64,000 nucleotides of DNA from Microvirga sp. KLBC 81 (GCF_003075415.1 NZ_QDAH01000027.1:1-64000), one strand, 5' to 3'. Counted from the stretch's first letter, positions 6,274 through 16,137 are shown. The notes: generated from the sequence alone by a model not told the origin. Made by a program: numbers and translations.

Positions 6274-9200
6274 TTAGGAGCATCCCGTCGTGCTGCCGCA
6301 CGTATCGCATTTCAAGCAGGTCCCATTCCGCACCAGCGTGAAGTTCGCGCATTCGGGGCAGGCTTCGCCCACGTAGCCTTTCATCTTGGCCTCGGCGCGC
6401 TTGTCGGCGATCGAGGGGGAGGCGGCGGGGGCGGAGAAGGCGAGCTTGGACATCTCGGCTTCGCCGACGACCTGCTCCTGCGCTGCGGGTGAAGCGAGTT
6501 CACCCTTCAGAGCGTTCGCGCCGACCGTCACCGCGCCCGTGCGCTGCTGGTTGGCTCCACCCGGGATGAGCATGAGGCGGTCCACGTTACCGCGGGTGAA
6601 GCCGCGGGAGACGATCGCCGTGGCGGGAGCCGCTTCCGGCGCCTTCGACTGGGCTTCGCCCGAGCCGATGGTGGTGGGGCTGCTCTCCGACGGGTCCACG
6701 TGGGCGAGGTCGTTGCGGCCGAGATAGGAGATAGCGAGCTCGCGGAACACGTAGTCGAGGATCGAGGTCGCGGACTTGATGCGCTCGTTGCCCTGCACGA
6801 AGCCGGCCGGCTCGAAGCGGGTGAAGGTGAAGGCCTCCACGTATTCCTCCAGCGGCACGCCGTATTGCAGGCCGAGCGAGATCGCGATGGCGAAGTTGTT
6901 CATCATCGCACGGAAGGCGGCGCCTTCCTTGTGCATGTCGATGAAGATTTCACCCAGACGACCGTCGTCGTACTCGCCGGTACGCAGATACACTTTATGG
7001 CCTCCGACGACGGCCTTCTGGGTGTACCCCTTGCGGCGGTCGGGCATCTTCTCGCGCTCGCGCAGAGCGACCACGCGCTCGACCACCTTCTCCACGATCT
7101 TTTCCGTCACGTGCGCGGCCTTGGCGGCGGCGGGCATGGCGGTGATGGCTTCCACCGCATCCTCTGCTTCGTCTTCCTCATCACTGATGAGAGCGGCGTT
7201 CAGGGGCTGCGAGAGCTTGGAGCCGTCGCGGTAGAGAGCGTTCGCCTTCAGTGCCAGCTTCCAGGAGAGCATGTAGGCGTTCTTGCAATCCTCGACGGTG
7301 GCGTCGTTGGGCATGTTGATGGTCTTGGAGATCGCGCCCGAGATGAAGGGCTGCGCCGCCGCCATCATGCGGATGTGGCTTTCGACCGAGAGATAGCGCT
7401 TGCCGATCTTGCCGCACGGATTGGCGCAGTCGAACACAGCATAGTGCTCGAGCTTCAGGAAGGGCGCGCCCTCCAATGTCATCGCACCGCAGATGTGGAT
7501 GTTCGCGGCCTCGATGTCGGCCTTCGAGAAGCCGAGGAACTGGAGCAGGTCGAAGGACGGATCGTTGAGCTTCTCGGCAGGCACCTTGAGCGTGCCGGTG
7601 AGGAAGTCCTCGCCGAGCGTCCAGCGGTTGAAGACGAACTTGATGTCGAAGGCTGATCGGAGGCCCTTCTCGACAGCCTCGATCTTCTCGTCCGTGAAGC
7701 CCTTGGCGCGAAGTGAGCCGGGGTTGATCGCGGGAGCCTGCTTCATGGAACCGTGGCCGACCGCATAGGCCTCGATCTCGGCGATCTCGGATTCACGGTA
7801 TCCGAGCGCACGCAGCGCGTCCGGCACGGCCCGGTTGATGATCTTGAAGTAGCCGCCGCCGGCGAGCTTCTTGAACTTCACGAGAGCGAAGTCGGGCTCG
7901 ATGCCGGTGGTGTCGCAATCCATCACGAGGCCGATCGTGCCGGTGGGCGCGATCACGGTGGACTGCGCGTTGCGGTAGCCGTTCTTCTCGCCGAGTTCGA
8001 GCGCCTTGTCCCAGACGGCCTTCGCGTGAGCGATCAGGTCCTGATCGGGGCAGGAGGCGTGATCGAGCGGCACCGGATTCACGGAGAGGCCCTCGTAGCC
8101 TTCCGACAAGCCGTGCGCCGCACGGCGATGGTTGCGGATCACGCGCAGCATCGACTTCGCGTTGGCCTTGTAGTTCGGGAACGCGCCGAGCTCGCCCGCC
8201 ATCTCGGCGGAGGTGGCATAGGACACGCCGGTCATGATCGCAGTGATCGCGCCGCCGAGCGCACGGCCGGCATCGGAGTCGTAAGGCAGGCCCATGGTCA
8301 TGAGCAGGCCGCCGATATTGGCATAGCCGAGGCCGAGCGTGCGGTACTCATAAGAAAGCTGCGCGATCTCCTTCGACGGGAACTGCGCCATCATCACGGA
8401 GATTTCGAGCACCACGGTCCACAGGCGGCAGGCATGCTCGAACGACTCGGCATCGAACTTATGCGCCGCGCGGTCGAAGAACTGCAGCAGGTTCGCGGAG
8501 GCGAGGTTGCAGGCCGTGTCGTCCAGGAACATGTATTCCGAACAGGGATTCGACGCCCGGATGCGGCCACCGGCGGGGCTGGTGTGCCAGTCGTTCATGG
8601 TGGTGTTGAAGTGCAGGCCCGGATCGGCGGAGGCCCAGGCGGCATGGCCGATCTGCTCCCACAGGTCGCGGGCCTTGAGGGTCTTCAGCACCTTGCCGTC
8701 CTTGCGGGCCGTGAGCTTCCACTCGCCGTCGTTCTCGACAGCGCGCAGGAAGTCGTCCGTCACCGAGACGGAGTTGTTGGAGTTCTGGCCGGAGACCGTC
8801 AGATACGCTTCCGAGTCCCAGTCCGTGTCGTAGACGGGGAAGTCGATCTCCGTGTAGCCTTGGCGTGCGAACTGGATGACGCGCTTGATGTAGTTGTCCG
8901 GGATCTGGACCCGGCGCGCTTGTTTGATCTCTTTCTTCAGAGCCGGGTTCTTCTCCGGGTCGAAGCAGGCGTCACCGGGAGCCTCGCAGTTCACGCAGGC
9001 CTTCAGGATGGCCTTGAGATGCTTGGAGGCGAGCTTGGAGCCGGCAACCAGCGCGGCGACCTTCTGCTCCTCCTTCACCTTCCAGTCGATGTAGCTCTCG
9101 ATGTCAGGGTGATCGACGTCGACGACGACCATCTTCGCCGCGCGGCGGGTGGTGCCGCCCGACTTGATGGCGCCGGCAGCGCGGTCGCCGATCTTGAGGA

Positions 9201-9969
9201 AGGACATCAGGCCCGAGGAACGGCCACCGCCGGAGAGCTTCTCGCCCTCGCCACGCAGCTTCGAGAAGTTGGAGCCGGTGCCCGAGCCGTACTTGAAGAG
9301 GCGCGCCTCGCGGACCCACAGATCCATGATGCCGCCTTCGTTCACCAGGTCGTCCTCGACGCTCTGGATGAAGCAGGCATGCGGCTGCGGGTGCTCGTAG
9401 GCCGACTTCGACTTCGTCAGCTTGCCGGTCTTGTAGTCCACATAATAATGGCCCTGGCCGGGGCCATCGATGCCGTAGGCCCAATGCAGGCCGGTGTTGA
9501 ACCATTGCGGGGAGTTCGGCGCCACCATCTGGTTGGCGAGCATGTAGCGCAGCTCGTCGTAGAAGGCCTGAGCATCTTCTTCCGATGAGAAATAGCCGCC
9601 CTTCCAGCCCCAATAGGTCCAGCAGCCGGCTAGCCTGTCGAAGACCTGCTTGGAGGAAATCTCGGAACCGAAGCGGCTCTCTTCCGGCAGCTCGGCGAGC
9701 GCGGCCTCGTCAGGCACCGAGCGCCAGAGCCAGGAGGGGACGTCGTTCTCCTCGACTCGTCTCAGGCGGGCCGGAACGCCCGCTTTGCGGAAATACTTCT
9801 GAGCGAGAACGTCGGACGCCACCTGGCTCCAGGTCTCCGGCACCTCGATGTTCTCGAGCTTGAAGACGACGGAGCCGTCCGGATTGCGGATCTCGCTCGT
9901 GGCGAGCCGGAAGGCGAGGGAGGAATAAGGCGACTGCCCAGCTTTGGTGTAACGCCGCTCGATCCGCAT
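6274..9969 (-). CDS. nrdJ: Vitamin B12-dependent (class II) ribonucleotide reductase
   Basis: This 1,231-residue cytosolic enzyme reduces ribonucleotides to deoxyribonucleotides using adenosylcobalamin as radical source, with or without oxygen. It shows the class II alphaproteobacterial architecture: an [10 protein letters not shown]-terminal segment, N-T-G-L-H-W-A-Y-G, the G-S-G-T-G-S-N-F-S and [10 protein letters not shown] motifs, [15 protein letters not shown], and a C-terminal zinc-ribbon-like tail with four cysteines in two C-x2-C pairs. I take the start at 9969 (M-R-I-E-R-R-Y), which has a GAGG site; a second ATG lies at 9978. An NrdR-type palindrome and an intrinsic terminator flank it. 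Confidence 0.97.
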   Translation of the reverse strand: MRIERRYTKAGQSPYSSLAFRLATSEIRNPDGSVVFKLENIEVPETWSQVASDVLAQKYFRKAGVPARLRRVEENDVPSWLWRSVPDEAALAELPEESRFGSEISSKQVFDRLAGCWTYWGWKGGYFSSEEDAQAFYDELRYMLANQMVAPNSPQWFNTGLHWAYGIDGPGQGHYYVDYKTGKLTKSKSAYEHPQPHACFIQSVEDDLVNEGGIMDLWVREARLFKYGSGTGSNFSKLRGEGEKLSGGGRSSGLMSFLKIGDRAAGAIKSGGTTRRAAKMVVVDVDHPDIESYIDWKVKEEQKVAALVAGSKLASKHLKAILKACVNCEAPGDACFDPEKNPALKKEIKQARRVQIPDNYIKRVIQFARQGYTEIDFPVYDTDWDSEAYLTVSGQNSNNSVSVTDDFLRAVENDGEWKLTARKDGKVLKTLKARDLWEQIGHAAWASADPGLHFNTTMNDWHTSPAGGRIRASNPCSEYMFLDDTACNLASANLLQFFDRAAHKFDAESFEHACRLWTVVLEISVMMAQFPSKEIAQLSYEYRTLGLGYANIGGLLMTMGLPYDSDAGRALGGAITAIMTGVSYATSAEMAGELGAFPNYKANAKSMLRVIRNHRRAAHGLSEGYEGLSVNPVPLDHASCPDQDLIAHAKAVWDKALELGEKNGYRNAQSTVIAPTGTIGLVMDCDTTGIEPDFALVKFKKLAGGGYFKIINRAVPDALRALGYRESEIAEIEAYAVGHGSMKQAPAINPGSLRAKGFTDEKIEAVEKGLRSAFDIKFVFNRWTLGEDFLTGTLKVPAEKLNDPSFDLLQFLGFSKADIEAANIHICGAMTLEGAPFLKLEHYAVFDCANPCGKIGKRYLSVESHIRMMAAAQPFISGAISKTINMPNDATVEDCKNAYMLSWKLALKANALYRDGSKLSQPLNAALISDEEDEAEDAVEAITAMPAAAKAAHVTEKIVEKVVERVVALREREKMPDRRKGYTQKAVVGGHKVYLRTGEYDDGRLGEIFIDMHKEGAAFRAMMNNFAIAISLGLQYGVPLEEYVEAFTFTRFEPAGFVQGNERIKSATSILDYVFRELAISYLGRNDLAHVDPSESSPTTIGSGEAQSKAPEAAPATAIVSRGFTRGNVDRLMLIPGGANQQRTGAVTVGANALKGELASPAAQEQVVGEAEMSKLAFSAPAASPSIADKRAEAKMKGYVGEACPECANFTLVRNGTCLKCDTCGSTTGCS

Positions 9970-10285
9970 CTTTGACATCCTCAAGTTTGGAGACAAACGT
10001 CCCCGTGGCCACAAGTTGTCCCTGTGGCTCTTCAGCCCCAAAAAACTTTGTTCGACACCCCAACGACCCGTTTTGCGGATCGCCACACGCCACACGCCCG
10101 AGTTACGGTCTCCTCCAGACGCCACAGGTCGCGCAGCAACTCGGTTGCCGCGGGCTCTGGACGCTTGCTCTGGGGAGATTTCGACCGCCCTTTCGGGCCG
10201 GCCGCCGGTCTCGGATCGGAACCCCGGCAAGCTAGTCGTGATGCGAGCCTCACGTCAAGAACTTGTGCTGAGCGTTCTTGTTCCA

Positions 10286-10297
10286 ACTATATATAGT
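10286..10297. promoter_or_regulatory. Putative NrdR box in the nrdJ promoter
   Basis: ACTATATATAGT is a perfect 12-bp palindrome matching the core of the NrdR consensus (ACACWATATATWGTGT type). It lies about 317 bp upstream of the nrdJ start and is the most AT-rich point of that region, so it may overlap the -10 element. NrdR boxes usually come in pairs about 31 bp apart; I see no clear second copy. Confidence 0.6.
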
Positions 10298-10329
10298 GGG
10301 CAAGTGTTAAGAATGTGGAAAACTAGCTA

Positions 10330-11034
10330 AGCCTTGGAGACTCCTTTCAGATTCCAAATCCCCTTTCTCGAATGGCCAAGGTTGGCCGGCTCAGATTTGC
10401 AATTTTGCCATGCACAAGACGAGGCGGATGTTGTGCCGGCGCATCAATCGCCATTGGGGAAGATCGCGTGGGTCAAATAACCGGCTCAAGCGCGGAAATC
10501 CCGTGAATCCGGGAAAAGCCGCCACAGAATCGCCCAATGTGGCGAGGTGAGAATCAGATACCGCTGACGCGACTCAGAGGCTGGGCTTCGCGAGGGTACC
10601 GACGCAGGTTGTAAAACGGCTTGTCCGTGCCCGCCGAACCGTCTGTGTAAAGCCGGCGCAGGTCTTCTGAGCGGCCTGTCGGTAGCCATGACAGATGCGT
10701 CGCTGGAGGCCCCGCCCACCGACTGCATCATCCGTGCATTGGGATGCTTTCGAATTGGTCGCAGTAGTCGAGGTTATTTCAGATCACCTGCGACAGCAGG
10801 CGAAGTCGGGATGAGACTGGCTAGCGGTCTCGGTATCCACGATTCAGTCCTTCACAGCTTCCTGTCCTACCGTAACGAGCGGCGGATGCGCCAAGCGAGC
10901 GCTCATGCACCCTGAAAGAGGCATGCGATGACCTATAGGAATATAGGGTTGAAATGAGAAATTAGCCTCTATCTTTCGCTTCAAAATAACATTTCAGAGA
11001 TCAGTCGGGGGCGTTCCTAACAGTCTAGAGCGAA
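10330..11034. other. 705-bp region without a recognisable gene
   Basis: No supported coding frame is found; the short open frames have no ribosome binding site or recognisable product. Weak symmetry is present, including CCTATA-GGAA-TATAGG at 10932-10947 and a separated 7-bp inverted repeat (TGAAATG/CATTTCA) just upstream of the first RTX gene. The last 120 bp is AT-rich and probably holds the RTX promoter. Confidence 0.5.
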
Positions 11035-11040
11035 GTGAAC

Positions 11041-12963
11041 ATGGTAACGTCACTCAAGTGGAAGTATTACCCCCATATTCTGAAGTTCGGTGGAAAGACC
11101 CCCATCACCTATGACGGTGTGCAGCCTGTCTGGGGCGCCGATTGGATCGTCGGAAACGGCCTGTGCGGAGGCGTTTTCAGGGATGAGGATGGCGTGGTGA
11201 GATACGCTCATCCCGGGCGAGACACACGCTTGCCCTGCCAAATAACCGACGAGGACATCGCCGTCGACGAGGGTGGCACCCGAAGGGCCTTCGATGTGAA
11301 GGTTCGTCTCGACACCGGGGATGACGTTCAGGGCTCCGTGGATAGGAACATGATCTATGCCGACGACGAGATCCCCAGGCCGGGCGAATACGAGATGATT
11401 GAGGGCAGTGACGGACCCGACACCATTTTGAGCGGGCCAGGTCCCGAGGCCATCATTGGCAGAGGCGGCGACGATGTGGTTCGCAGCGGTAGCGGATCCG
11501 ACATCATATGGGGCGGGGAAGGTCACGATGTCCTCTTCGGCGAGGGCGGCGACGATGACTTGGGTGGCGACGAAGGTCACGATCGACTGGACGGTGGATC
11601 GGGAAGCGACTTTCTTGATGGAGGCGACGGCAACGATCTATTGGTTGGGGGGAGTGGCAGCGATACGCTCTACGGCGGCGCCGACGCCGACACGGCGAGC
11701 TATGCCGACAGCGCTTATGGGATCATCATCAATCTCGCGGCCGGCCTGGGCATGGGCGGCGACGCCATGGGCGACCGGTTCAGGGATGTCGACAACGTCA
11801 TCGGCAGCGCCCATAACGATGTGATCAAAGTCGGCACCGCCTCCGCCGAGGGCTTCGACGCGGCCGAGTACCGCCGCCAGAACCCCGATGTCGATCGTTA
11901 CATGATCGACAACGACCTCCCCGACAGCTGGGCCTACCTGCATTGGGCCTATAACGGCCGTTTCCACGGCCACTTCGGCGGCTGGGACGGGATAAGCAGA
12001 TGGAACGGCATGTCCGCTGGCGCGGATTGGGGCACCCATTTCGATCTCGCCGGCTATCTCGCGGCCAATCCGGACGTCGCGGACTATCAGGACGCCCGCG
12101 ACCTCCCCGACTCGTGGGTCGTGGGGCACTACTTCGCCAACGGCCGCCACGAGGGCCGCACCGGCGCGCTCACGGCGAGCGGGGCGGTGATCGATGGGGG
12201 AGGAGGCGATGACGAAGTCCATGGCGGCCTCTACAGCGACTACGTCACTGGCGGGACGGGCAGCGACACGATCTACGGCTATGCCGGGTGGGACGTGCTG
12301 CTCGGCGGCACCGGCCGCGACGTGCTGTGGGGCGGCGAGGGCAACGACCAGATCTTCGGCGGCGCCGACGACGACTTCCTGTCGGGCGAGAGCGGCGACG
12401 ACACCGTCGAGGGCGGCGCCGGCAACGACCAGGTCTACGGCAATGCCGGCGACGACGTGGTCCGCGGCAATGCCGGCGACGACCATCTCGACGGCGGCGA
12501 GGGTGCCGGCCGCGACTCGATCGACGGCGGCGACGGCCAGGACCTGCTGATGGGCTGGGACGGCGACGACCTGCTGCGCGGCGAGGTCGGCGCCGACACG
12601 CTGGCCGGCGGCAACGGCGACGACGTGCTCGAAGGCGGCCAGGGCCGCGACGAGCTGTGGGGCGGTGCCGGCCACGACGGCTTCCGGTTCCACGCCGTCC
12701 GCGATGGCGAAAGGTCGAACTATCCGGGCTGGCCTGTGCGGGTCGACAAGATCATGGACTTCGAGCGCGGCGATTGGATCCGGATCGACGGCACCGAGAA
12801 CGTGCACGTCGACCTCCAGAGGACCTATTCTCGGGTCGACGGCATGTCTGTGTATGGCTTCGACACGATTGTGACGGTCAACTGGCAGTGGCAGATCGTC
12901 CTCGAAGGCTACGGCGGCCGCCTTCAGTGGAGCGCCGCCGAGCACACCCTCTTCTCGATTTGA
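11041..12963 (+). CDS. RTX calcium-binding protein with YLAANPDV-type repeats (copy 1)
   Basis: This roughly 640-residue protein lacks an N-terminal signal peptide. It has an unrecognised N-terminal region (about 1-120), a first block of G-G-x-G-x-D nonapeptides (about 125-225), then two roughly 45-residue modules of the F-D-x-A-x-Y-x-x-x-N-P-D-V ... H-x-x-x-N-G-R type (about 275-380). A second long RTX block (about 385-550) and a beta-rich C-terminal domain ending A-E-H-T-L-F-S-I follow. RTX repeats bind Ca2+ outside the cell, and such proteins normally leave by type I secretion. A GTG at 11035 is an alternative start. It is paralogous to the next gene. Confidence 0.85.
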   Translation: MVTSLKWKYYPHILKFGGKTPITYDGVQPVWGADWIVGNGLCGGVFRDEDGVVRYAHPGRDTRLPCQITDEDIAVDEGGTRRAFDVKVRLDTGDDVQGSVDRNMIYADDEIPRPGEYEMIEGSDGPDTILSGPGPEAIIGRGGDDVVRSGSGSDIIWGGEGHDVLFGEGGDDDLGGDEGHDRLDGGSGSDFLDGGDGNDLLVGGSGSDTLYGGADADTASYADSAYGIIINLAAGLGMGGDAMGDRFRDVDNVIGSAHNDVIKVGTASAEGFDAAEYRRQNPDVDRYMIDNDLPDSWAYLHWAYNGRFHGHFGGWDGISRWNGMSAGADWGTHFDLAGYLAANPDVADYQDARDLPDSWVVGHYFANGRHEGRTGALTASGAVIDGGGGDDEVHGGLYSDYVTGGTGSDTIYGYAGWDVLLGGTGRDVLWGGEGNDQIFGGADDDFLSGESGDDTVEGGAGNDQVYGNAGDDVVRGNAGDDHLDGGEGAGRDSIDGGDGQDLLMGWDGDDLLRGEVGADTLAGGNGDDVLEGGQGRDELWGGAGHDGFRFHAVRDGERSNYPGWPVRVDKIMDFERGDWIRIDGTENVHVDLQRTYSRVDGMSVYGFDTIVTVNWQWQIVLEGYGGRLQWSAAEHTLFSI

Positions 12964-12984
12964 GGCCCGCCATCTCGCATACCG

Positions 12985-13008
12985 AAGGGGCGCCGGAGCG
13001 CCCCTTTG
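12985..13008 (+). terminator. Intrinsic terminator of RTX copy 1
   Basis: A 9-bp stem (12985-12993 with 12998-13006) around a CGGA loop ends in T residues. The hairpin and its downstream TTTGTCGTTGGCGAGGG are repeated after RTX copy 2, so the terminator is part of the duplicated unit. Confidence 0.8.
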
Positions 13009-13230
13009 TCGTTGGCGAGGGCCTGTCCGGCCCATCTCCTGAAGGAGCGGAAGCAGAGCTGGATCCCGCAGGTTCTCTATTCTTGCTTGAGCTGCCGCTC
13101 TGCGCGGCTGTTCCGCTCACGTCCGGCATTTGGCGCAACGCAATCTAAAAGCGCATTGCTTCGGAGATTGCAACTTTCATGCGCTGGAAACGAAGCAATA
13201 TGATTATATAACGTTGCCTACGATGAAGGA

Positions 13231-13308
13231 AAAAGGCTGGGTGCCGAGGCGAGCGGGATCAACGTCTCTAACGTTGATCCGGCTCTGTCGTCCTCGGAAA
13301 CGCCTTTT
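13231..13308 (+). promoter_or_regulatory. Nested hairpin in the leader of RTX copy 2
   Basis: Three concentric pairings can be drawn: AAAAGGC (13231-13237) with GCCTTTT (13302-13308), CCGAGG (13244-13249) with CCTCGG (13292-13297), and a 10-bp core (13256-13265 with 13271-13280, 5-nt loop). The structure ends about 28 nt before the GTG start and leaves the AGGAG site free. It could be an mRNA-stabilising leader, an attenuator or an operator; no family is recognised. Confidence 0.5.
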
Positions 13309-13336
13309 GCTGAAGACTAATTAACAGGAGCGATTT

Positions 13337-15310
13337 GTGAGCTTCAACATCTGGCAGGCGCTTGACGCGTTTTTCGATAACAGCGGCGGTGGCGGCATTC
13401 AGTATGGTGGAACTGGTACGGGTGGCACCATCACCGGCAACGTTACCGGGGGCTCGGGGACAGGTTCATCGTATCCGGTAGCGATCCAACCTTCCGGTAC
13501 ACGGACCGACCCGGTGACTGAGGAGGGGGGCGGTATAGACAGTGGCGACATCGATGAGAACGGCGACCCCATCTACATCGATATCAAGATTTACGCGCCA
13601 CAGTTGAACCCAACTGATGAAGCCGGTGCCTTCTATTCCATGAGAGCTACGTACGATCGCCTGAAATATGAGTTCGACCGGTGGCTAACACGGTATGACT
13701 TCTACGAGTCGGTCTATGGTAGGCCTAACAATACGCTCTACCAGCCGGAGTATTGGCTTTATGAGACCTATGGCGAACATTTCTCGGATGGACACATCCA
13801 CCCGGACAATCTTGTCCTCTATGCGGACGAAGTGGAAGCTCCTCCGGCCGATGAAGACTCCGTGGGTGAAAACTCCACTGGTGAAGTGTCGAGCTTTACG
13901 CTTCGTGTGACGCTGGGCTCTTCAGGCAATGATTCCATCCAGGGATCTGGTCTCGTCATGGGAGCGGGCGGTAATGACACTGTTTCTGGCAGTTCCGGTT
14001 CCGACATCCTGAGCGGCGGCGACGGCAACGACGTTCTTTCTGGCGGCGCGGGGGGCGATATTCTCTATGGCGGCGCCGGCACCGACACAGTGAGCTATGC
14101 CGGCAGCGCCATCGGGATCGTTGTCAATCTCGCGACCGGCATCGGCAGCCGCGGCGACGCCACCGGCGACCGGCTGCTCGATGTCGAGAACGTGGTTGGC
14201 AGCGCTCATGACGACGTGATCAAGGTCGGCACCGGCACCAGCGAGGGCTTCGACGCCGCTGATTATTTCGCCAAGAACCTGGACGTCGCCACCCTCAAGG
14301 ACATGTGGGGCCTCGGCGAGGACTTCGCCTACCGGCACTGGCTCGCCGACGGCGCTCGCGATGGCCGCGCCGGCGGCTGGGCCGGGATCAGCCGCGGGGG
14401 CGGCATCGACTGGGGCACCCATTTCGATCTCGCCGGCTATCTCGCGGCCAACCCGGACATCCTGGCCTACAAGAACGCCCACGGCCTCTCCGACGCTTGG
14501 GTCGTGGAGCACTACTTCGCCAATGGCCGCCACGAGGGCCGGGCCGGCGCGCTCACGGCGAGCGGCGCGGTGATCGATGCCGGGGCGGGCCACGACTTTG
14601 TCCTCGGCGGCCTCTACAGCGACTATGTGGTGGGCAACACCGGCAGCGACACGATCTACGGCTATGCCGGGTGGGACGTGCTGCTCGGCGGCACCGGCCG
14701 CGACGTGCTCTGGGGCGGCGAGGGCAACGACCAGATCTTCGGCGGCAACGACGACGACTTCCTGTCGGGCGAGAGCGGCGACGACACCGTCGAGGGCGGC
14801 GCCGGCAACGACCAGGTCTACGGCAATGCCGGCGACGATGTGATCCGCGGCAATGCCGGCGACGACCATCTCGACGGCGGCGAGGGTGCCGGCCGCGACT
14901 CGATCGACGGCGGCGACGGCAACGACGGGCTGATGGGCTGGGACGGCGACGACCTGCTGCGCGGCGAGGTCGGCGCCGACACGCTGGCCGGCGGCAACGG
15001 CGACGACACGCTCGAAGGCGGTGCGGGCAACGACCTGCTGTGGGGCGGTGCCGGCCGCGACGGCTTCCGCTTCCACGCCGGCGACGGGAGCGACACGATC
15101 CAGGACTTCGCGATCAACGAGTGGATCCACATCGAGGGCACCGCGAACGTGTCCTTCACCCGCGTCAAGACCGTCTCCTGGACCGGCGGCTGGGCGCAGA
15201 CCGGCTACGACACGATTGTGACGGTCGACAACCAGTGGCAGATAACGCTCAAGGGCTACGGTGCCAATCTCTGGTGGAGCGCCGCCGACCACATCCTCAT
15301 CGGGTATTGA
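13337..15310 (+). CDS. RTX calcium-binding protein with YLAANPDV-type repeats (copy 2)
   Basis: A GTG start with an AGGAG site 7 nt upstream gives 657 residues. The N-terminal third is unlike copy 1: a Gly/Thr/Ser-rich stretch (about 15-60), then an aromatic region (Y-D-R-L-K-Y-E-F-D-R-W-L, about 80-160). From about residue 195 it parallels copy 1: RTX nonapeptides, an A-G-S-A-I-G-I-V-V-N-L-A-T-G strand, two N-P-D modules, a long RTX block and a C-terminal domain ending A-D-H-I-L-I-G-Y. No signal peptide is seen, so type I secretion is likely. Its 3' half is almost identical at DNA level to copy 1. Confidence 0.85.
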   Translation: MSFNIWQALDAFFDNSGGGGIQYGGTGTGGTITGNVTGGSGTGSSYPVAIQPSGTRTDPVTEEGGGIDSGDIDENGDPIYIDIKIYAPQLNPTDEAGAFYSMRATYDRLKYEFDRWLTRYDFYESVYGRPNNTLYQPEYWLYETYGEHFSDGHIHPDNLVLYADEVEAPPADEDSVGENSTGEVSSFTLRVTLGSSGNDSIQGSGLVMGAGGNDTVSGSSGSDILSGGDGNDVLSGGAGGDILYGGAGTDTVSYAGSAIGIVVNLATGIGSRGDATGDRLLDVENVVGSAHDDVIKVGTGTSEGFDAADYFAKNLDVATLKDMWGLGEDFAYRHWLADGARDGRAGGWAGISRGGGIDWGTHFDLAGYLAANPDILAYKNAHGLSDAWVVEHYFANGRHEGRAGALTASGAVIDAGAGHDFVLGGLYSDYVVGNTGSDTIYGYAGWDVLLGGTGRDVLWGGEGNDQIFGGNDDDFLSGESGDDTVEGGAGNDQVYGNAGDDVIRGNAGDDHLDGGEGAGRDSIDGGDGNDGLMGWDGDDLLRGEVGADTLAGGNGDDTLEGGAGNDLLWGGAGRDGFRFHAGDGSDTIQDFAINEWIHIEGTANVSFTRVKTVSWTGGWAQTGYDTIVTVDNQWQITLKGYGANLWWSAADHILIGY

Positions 15311-15332
15311 GGCCAGCTGATCTCGCAGAGCG

Positions 15333-15356
15333 AAGGGGCGCTCCGGCGCCCCTTTG
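15333..15356 (+). terminator. Intrinsic terminator of RTX copy 2
   Basis: A 9-bp stem (15333-15341 with 15346-15354, TCCG loop) is followed by T-rich sequence. It is the counterpart of the hairpin after copy 1, with a differing loop. Confidence 0.8.
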
Positions 15357-15456
15357 TCGTTGGCGAGGGCGCATCGAGGGAGCTGCTTCCTGCCATTCTA
15401 TCCTTCTGGACTTTTTGAGGATTTGCCTCCATAAGTCCCGCAGTTCTTATGACACG

Positions 15457-15879
15457 ATGACCGCTATGAAACAGTTTTTGGCGCAGTTCTTCACCTGGTG
15501 GAACGGACAGACCCTCGGCACCCGATTCTTCACGTGGCGCAAGGGGCAGTTCGTGGGCGAGGACGAGTTCGGCAACCGCTACTACCGCTATACCCAGGCT
15601 CAGCCGATCGACTCGAATGTGGGCGCCGAGCGCCGCTGGGTCATCTATAACGGCGAGGCCGATGCTTCTCGGGTTCCTCCGGGCTGGCGCGCCTGGCTCT
15701 GCCACAACGGCGACGTTCCCCCGAGTGAGGAAAACTACCAGCCGCGTTCCTGGGAGAAGCCCTACGTTCCGAACATGACGGGTACGCCGATGGCCTACCG
15801 TCCGCAGGGCTCGCAGCTCGCGACCGGTCGGCGCCCCGCCGCCACCGGCGACTATGTTCCGTGGACGCCGGGTGAGTGA
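15457..15879 (+). CDS. NDUFA12-family complex I accessory subunit (17.2 kDa type)
   Basis: This 140-residue protein has the strongly conserved F-F-T-W-W-N-G-Q-T-L-G-T-R-F-F-T-W N-terminus, then F-V-G-E-D-E-F-G-N-R-Y-Y-R, R-R-W-V-I-Y, P-P-G-W-R-A-W-L and a C-terminal Y-V-P-W-T-P. Alphaproteobacteria keep this homologue of the mitochondrial NDUFA12 subunit, which sits on the peripheral arm of NADH:quinone oxidoreductase. The start may be 15457 or 15466 (M-K-Q-F-L); neither has a strong ribosome binding site. The following DUF2155 and aat genes are its usual neighbours in Rhizobiales. Confidence 0.9.
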   Translation: MTAMKQFLAQFFTWWNGQTLGTRFFTWRKGQFVGEDEFGNRYYRYTQAQPIDSNVGAERRWVIYNGEADASRVPPGWRAWLCHNGDVPPSEENYQPRSWEKPYVPNMTGTPMAYRPQGSQLATGRRPAATGDYVPWTPGE

Positions 15880-15909
15880 GGCCGGCCCGGCCTTGCCCCT
15901 GACCCTGTC

Positions 15910-16137
15910 ATGCTGAACCGACTCAATTCCCGCATCTGTGTCGAGTGTGGCCTGCCTTACGGCCACACGGACTTCGCGTATCACGCCGGCAAGATCGAGA
16001 ACGGCCCGTCCTATTGGTCGGATCGTGGGCTGCTGTGCTCTGTGACCTGCTCCACCGCTCATCATGAGAAGCGGGAGAAAGAGGGCGATCCCATGAAGGA
16101 GCCCGCGCCCAATCCCTTGGAACGTGGTTTTCGGTAG
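15910..16137 (+). CDS. Small cysteine-rich hypothetical protein, 75 aa
   Basis: It carries two cysteine pairs, C-V-E-C-G at about residues 10-13 and C-S-V-T-C near residue 43, with H-H following, which together could bind one zinc ion. The C-terminus is charged (H-H-E-K-R-E-K-E). It lies about 30 bp after the NDUFA12-like gene on the same strand and may be cotranscribed. I do not recognise a family. Plausible composition supports it, but the ribosome binding site is weak. Confidence 0.45.
   Translation: MLNRLNSRICVECGLPYGHTDFAYHAGKIENGPSYWSDRGLLCSVTCSTAHHEKREKEGDPMKEPAPNPLERGFR

Noticed and set aside
9970..10290. Cobalamin riboswitch upstream of the B12-dependent reductase
   Set aside because: Expected from the enzyme's cofactor, but the conserved B12-box sequence was not seen; only the NrdR-type palindrome was supported.
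10688..10915. 75-codon forward ORF in the gap before the RTX genes
   Set aside because: No ribosome binding site, no recognisable domain and no composition signature of coding sequence.
12259..12700. Regular short repeats resembling a tandem array or CRISPR
   Set aside because: The periodicity is 27 bp and coding (G-G-x-G-x-D nonapeptides); there are no constant repeats with unique spacers.
11638..13035. 465-codon open frame antisense to RTX copy 1
   Set aside because: It mirrors the repetitive Gly/Asp codons of the RTX gene, has no ribosome binding site and encodes a V-A-A-G low-complexity product. The same effect appears at 13922-15292 under copy 2.
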